A stretch of 64,000 nucleotides of DNA from Rhodococcus opacus (GTDB lineage: Bacteria > Actinomycetota > Actinomycetes > Mycobacteriales > Mycobacteriaceae), in assembly GCF_012396235.1 (NCBI RefSeq), contig NZ_JAAXPA010000006.1, positions 248,001-312,000 on the forward strand, given 5' to 3'. This document shows positions 61,353-64,000 of this stretch, piece after piece. A program made the position numbers and the translations under genes. The stretch's first letter is position 1. The number at the start of each line of letters is the position of its first letter. Under the pieces are notes generated by a model. That model saw only the letters and a program-made list of their open reading frames with translations, made no database searches and was not told the DNA's origin.

Positions 61353-61712
61353 TCAAGACATCGTCGCCTTCGCCCAAACCTGGGCGCCGTTCGGCGATGT
61401 TCGCCGCACCGGGTTATGCCCGGGCGCCGAGTGTTTCGAGGAAATCCGCAATGGCCGCTTCCGGCCGTTCCGTGTGGTTGCGTCGCGTGGTGGTGAGTCG
61501 GGATCGCGCCATCGCCGGTCTGCTTCGGAGGTGCCACCCCAGACGCCGTAGGGTTCGCCCACGGTGATTGCGTGGGTGTGGCACTCGCGTTGCACGGGAC
61601 AGGTGGCGCAGACGGCTTTCGCCTGCCGTTCGCGGCGGATGCGCGCGCCTCGACCTTCGCCGTCGCGGGCGAAGAACAGCTCGGCGCCGGTGTCCCGGCA
61701 CCGAGCGTGCAT
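61353..61712 (-). CDS. WhiB-family iron-sulfur regulator
   Basis: A 119-residue WhiB-like protein. The four cluster ligands are Cys5, Cys35, Cys38 and Cys44 (VCATCPVQREC), followed by the YGVWGG turn (residues 55-60). A basic C-terminal tail (RKRPLRISSKH) would touch DNA. The ATG at 61712 is the only in-frame start after the upstream stop, and no ribosome site precedes it, so the transcript could be leaderless. It is the sole regulator between the fusion operon and the split dehydrogenase/RraA pair. Partner: usually the primary sigma factor. Confidence 0.88.
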   Translation of the reverse strand: MHARCRDTGAELFFARDGEGRGARIRRERQAKAVCATCPVQRECHTHAITVGEPYGVWGGTSEADRRWRDPDSPPRDATTRNGRKRPLRISSKHSAPGHNPVRRTSPNGAQVWAKATMS

Positions 61713-61802
61713 CTGCCAGTCCCAGAGCTGGGTACAAGGCTGGGGTAGGCACGGTCAGGCTGAGTGATGGCATCGTCCCGCTCCACTCCGGTCAGCTCGG
61801 GG

Positions 61803-62450
61803 TCAGTTCGGAAAGTAGCTACTCAGTGTCCCGGCCAGACCGAGGAGTTCGACGGTGGAGGCACCCTCGGCGATCTGTTCGCGGAACTTGGTTTCCTTGT
61901 CCTCGCGGGCCTGGGCGAGCTCGAGGGCGGATTCGACCTCGCCGGCGTAGACCACAACCAGGCCGTCGCGGTCCCCGACGATGACGTCGCCGTTGTGCAC
62001 GGTAGTGCCCGCGATGTCGACGGGTTGGCCGATGCTGCCCTTGTAGGCCTTGGTCGTGCCCCGAATCGACAGGCCCTTGGCGAAGAGCGGGAACTTCATG
62101 CCGATGATCTCTTCGGCGTCGCGGACCGCGCCGTGGATGACGAGGCCGGCGATCCCTGCCTTCTGCGCTGCGGCGGTGAGCACGTCACCCCAGGCTCCGG
62201 CGTCGAGGAAGCCGCGCGCGTCGGCGACGAGGATGTCGCCGGGGCGGGCGTGCTGCAGGGCGGCGTGCAGCATGAGGTTGTCGGCGGGACCGGCGTCCAC
62301 TGTGAGCGCGGGACCGGCAAGCTTCATCGACGGGTCGATCGGCTTGATCACGGCATCGATGGAGCCGCGCTGCCCCTGGGCCTCGTAGATGGTGGCGGCA
62401 CCCAGCTCGCGGAGGCGGGCGAGTTGCTCGTCGGTGGGTCGAGTGCTCAT
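61803..62450 (-). CDS. RraA-type aldolase/decarboxylase (free-standing)
   Basis: A 215-residue RraA-family protein: LRELGAATIYEAQGQRGSID, AGPALTVDAGPADNLML, VIHGAVRDAEEI with the Arg-Asp metal pair and DVIVGDRDGLVVV. Catalytic members cleave 4-hydroxy-4-methyl-2-oxoglutarate or decarboxylate oxaloacetate; non-catalytic ones inhibit RNase E. The intact metal site favours catalysis. AGGAG precedes the ATG. It is divergent from the free dehydrogenase at 62803, and the pair mirrors the two domains of the fusion protein at 56455. Confidence 0.88.
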   Translation of the reverse strand: MSTRPTDEQLARLRELGAATIYEAQGQRGSIDAVIKPIDPSMKLAGPALTVDAGPADNLMLHAALQHARPGDILVADARGFLDAGAWGDVLTAAAQKAGIAGLVIHGAVRDAEEIIGMKFPLFAKGLSIRGTTKAYKGSIGQPVDIAGTTVHNGDVIVGDRDGLVVVYAGEVESALELAQAREDKETKFREQIAEGASTVELLGLAGTLSSYFPN

Positions 62451-62802
62451 GGTGTTCTCCTGTTTCTGCGCGGTCGTGCCGTCGCGACTGTGGTGGGGTC
62501 TGCCGAAGATGTTGCGGCTCTGCAGATGTGGGGTGCGACCGGCGGACTGCGGACCGGCGGTCACGGGGTGGAGCTTCGGATTTGTGGAGCCGCTCCGGTG
62601 CTGCGCGGTTGGCGCGGGTCACCGGAACCGGAGGACGAGGGCTTCCACCGCTGCCGGGTGCGGTGGCACCTGGTAACTGATCTGACAAAAAAGTACATTA
62701 TCAGAACAATCTCTGTCACCATAGAGATCCGAACAGGTAGTTGACGGGCCGTTGCCGGACTATCGCTCATATTTTGTACTCACTCTGAGGTAGGAGAAGA
62801 TC
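62451..62802. promoter_or_regulatory. Divergent intergenic region of the split dehydrogenase/RraA pair
   Basis: A 352-base gap without a gene. The right half (62670-62790) is clearly AT-rich and should hold promoters. An inverted repeat ATCTCT-N8-AGAGAT lies at 62709-62728, and TGATCTGAC...TTATCAG arms lie just before it. The left half is GC-rich leader of the RraA gene. Confidence 0.5.
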
Positions 62803-63684
62803 ATGAAGTTGGCGATCATCGGATGCGGTGAAGTGGGCCGCCTGTATGCCCGGGTCGCGGCGGAGTCCTTCGAGGTCGTCCTCTGCGATGCGTATCCGTC
62901 ACCGGCGGCGCGCGATCTGGCGATCGAGCTGGGCTTGACGCTTCACGAGCGTCTGGGCGACTGGCTCGCCGGCGTGGACCGGGTGTGGTCGTGCGTGACC
63001 GGCGACGTCGCCGCGGCGGTGGCCGAGCAGTCCGGAGCCTTCGTGTCACCCGGGGCAATGTTCGTCGATCTGAGTACCGCCACCCCGGCGGACAAACTGC
63101 GCTCGTCGGAGCTTCTGCACACCAAGGGGATCGAGTACGCGGATGCGGTGATCATGGGTGCCATCGGCATGACGGGCCTGCGCACGTCCCTGCTGGTTTC
63201 GGGGGAGGCGGCTGCGACGGCGGTGGCCGACTTCGCCACCATCGGGGCGCCGGCGCGGGCGCTGGAGAACGCCCGGCCCGGGGATGCGGCGGCGTTGAAG
63301 CTGCTGCGCACCGTGCTGACCAAGGGGATCGAGGCGCTGGCGGTCGAGTGCCTGGTGTCGGCGGAGAAGCAGGGTGTGCGTGAGGAGCTCTACCGCGTAC
63401 TCGGCGACATCGACACCCAAGGATTCACCACCTTCCTCGATGCGGTGGTGCGCAGTCACCTCCTGCACGCCGAGCGCCGCTCGCACGAGGTCGAACGCGC
63501 CGTCGCCCAGCTCGACCAGGCTCATCTGCCCTCGTCGGTACTCGCGGGCACGCGCACGCTCTACGAGCGCTCGGTGCATTCACTGGCCGCCCACCCGCCC
63601 GGCCCGGACGCCGCGACATCCATCGATTCCGCGCTCGCGTGGATGCTCAGCGTGTCCGAGGCCGACATCCCTGCGGCGGTCTGA
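62803..63684 (+). CDS. NAD-binding beta-hydroxyacid dehydrogenase-like protein (free-standing)
   Basis: A 293-residue protein matching the first domain of the fusion: KLAIIGCGEVGRLYARVA, FVDLSTATPADKL and ALKLLRTVLTKGIEALAVECL with the candidate catalytic Lys, then a DUF1932-like helical region. TAGGAGAAG precedes the ATG. It oxidises a hydroxyacid using NAD(P), as inferred from the family. A terminator hairpin follows 26 bases after the stop. Confidence 0.87.
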   Translation: MKLAIIGCGEVGRLYARVAAESFEVVLCDAYPSPAARDLAIELGLTLHERLGDWLAGVDRVWSCVTGDVAAAVAEQSGAFVSPGAMFVDLSTATPADKLRSSELLHTKGIEYADAVIMGAIGMTGLRTSLLVSGEAAATAVADFATIGAPARALENARPGDAAALKLLRTVLTKGIEALAVECLVSAEKQGVREELYRVLGDIDTQGFTTFLDAVVRSHLLHAERRSHEVERAVAQLDQAHLPSSVLAGTRTLYERSVHSLAAHPPGPDAATSIDSALAWMLSVSEADIPAAV

Positions 63685-63709
63685 GCTCAACTCGCAGTCC
63701 ACCACTTTC

Positions 63710-63743
63710 CTGCCGGCCCCGGCCGCGCGTCCGGGGTCGGCAG
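63710..63743 (+). terminator. Terminator hairpin after the free dehydrogenase
   Basis: A 13-bp stem (arms CTGCCGGCCCCGG and CCGGGGTCGGCAG, one G-U pair) closes an 8-base loop, 26 bases after the stop codon. No U-tract follows. Confidence 0.7.
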
Positions 63744-64000
63744 GTGGCGCGCTACGCGCACCCAGCGCCGACAGGCGAGCACTTCCGACCGCCGACGACG
63801 ACAATTTCAGAAACAAAGACACTGAAGTGCCTGATTTGACATGGCAGTATTGCGAATATTGTTCTCAAATTGTATGTTCGTAACCGATCGAGTGTGGCGC
63901 GCAACACAGCAACCTGGTGCGGCCCGTCACGGCAGCGTCCAATCCCACGGGATGAATGACCGCCCTCGACTTCCCAGCAGCTTTGTACGAAGGAGCCCAC
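63744..64000. promoter_or_regulatory. Probable promoter and leader of a gene beyond the right edge
   Basis: No gene is seen here. An AT-rich segment at 63800-63880 includes TTGACA (63836-63841) with AATATT about 13 bases further on. The last bases (63990-64000) contain GAAGGAG, a ribosome site, so a plus-strand start codon probably lies just past the window. Confidence 0.5.

Noticed and set aside
61333..61551. A plus-strand small ORF opposite the WhiB gene
   Set aside because: No motif; the minus-strand frame has the complete four-cysteine WhiB signature.
63752..64000. A minus-strand ORF at the right edge
   Set aside because: It covers an AT-rich promoter-like region, shows no family motif, and a ribosome site on the plus strand at the edge points to a gene beyond it.
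1..64000. tRNA, rRNA, complete insertion sequence, integrase or attachment site
   Set aside because: I scanned for these by eye and recognised none; the decayed regions at 15.6-18.3 kb and 55.9-56.4 kb contain gene remnants but no transposase.

Overview
This window looks like a chromosomal segment of a high-GC actinobacterium, most likely Rhodococcus (jostii/opacus/wratislaviensis type). The support is family content: a MTB12-like antigen, a giant CtpI-type P-type ATPase, PknK, WhiB, an ANTAR protein, an excalibur protein, and many IclR, LysR and MHS-type MFS genes. GTG and TTG starts are frequent and start/stop codons often overlap. The genus is an inference.

Layout. (1) 1-15.4 kb is a creatine/sarcosine catabolic island. 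It holds soxB (3' end only), soxD, soxA and soxG, then folP and a pabC-like lyase, a degenerate glycine-cleavage H-like protein, L-serine dehydratase and an unknown protein. A PknK-like kinase, an IclR regulator, creatinase and an MHS transporter follow on the minus strand. Together they convert creatine to sarcosine, then glycine plus methylene-tetrahydrofolate, and via serine to pyruvate, with folate-making genes built in. (2) 15.6-18.3 kb is a decayed module: an N-terminally truncated, frameshifted PucR regulator, the C-terminal end of an NCS1 permease and a broken polysaccharide-deacetylase-family gene. (3) 18.3-22.6 kb carries an exonuclease-BRCT-TerD protein, secreted excalibur and pentapeptide-repeat proteins, a DUF4188 protein behind a large palindrome, and a DoxX-like membrane protein. 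(4) 22.5-31 kb is a recC-recB-recD operon, followed by a GIY-YIG protein, an ANTAR protein, a MTB12-like lipoprotein and a CtpI-type ATPase flanked by two small membrane proteins, one of only 53 residues.

(5) 38-54 kb is almost entirely minus strand: an unknown protein, dihydroxyacetone kinase, an FAD monooxygenase with MFS transporter and LysR regulator, and a tightly overlapping seven-gene operon (MFS, AroE-like, OYE/FadH-like, AKR, Gfo/Idh, FAD dehydrogenase, TIM-barrel isomerase). That operon probably degrades a polyhydroxylated carbocyclic acid. (6) 54-64 kb holds a divergent LysR/SDR pair, an mmsA remnant in a degraded gap, and an operon headed by a perfect palindrome: a dehydrogenase-RraA fusion, a TRAP-type DctM permease with a tiny two-helix partner, a cyclase-family hydrolase and an IclR regulator. 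After a WhiB gene, the two halves of the fusion recur as separate, divergent genes.

No tRNA, rRNA, CRISPR array, complete insertion sequence or origin was recognised. All product names rest on motif recognition and recalled family sequences, not on database searches.
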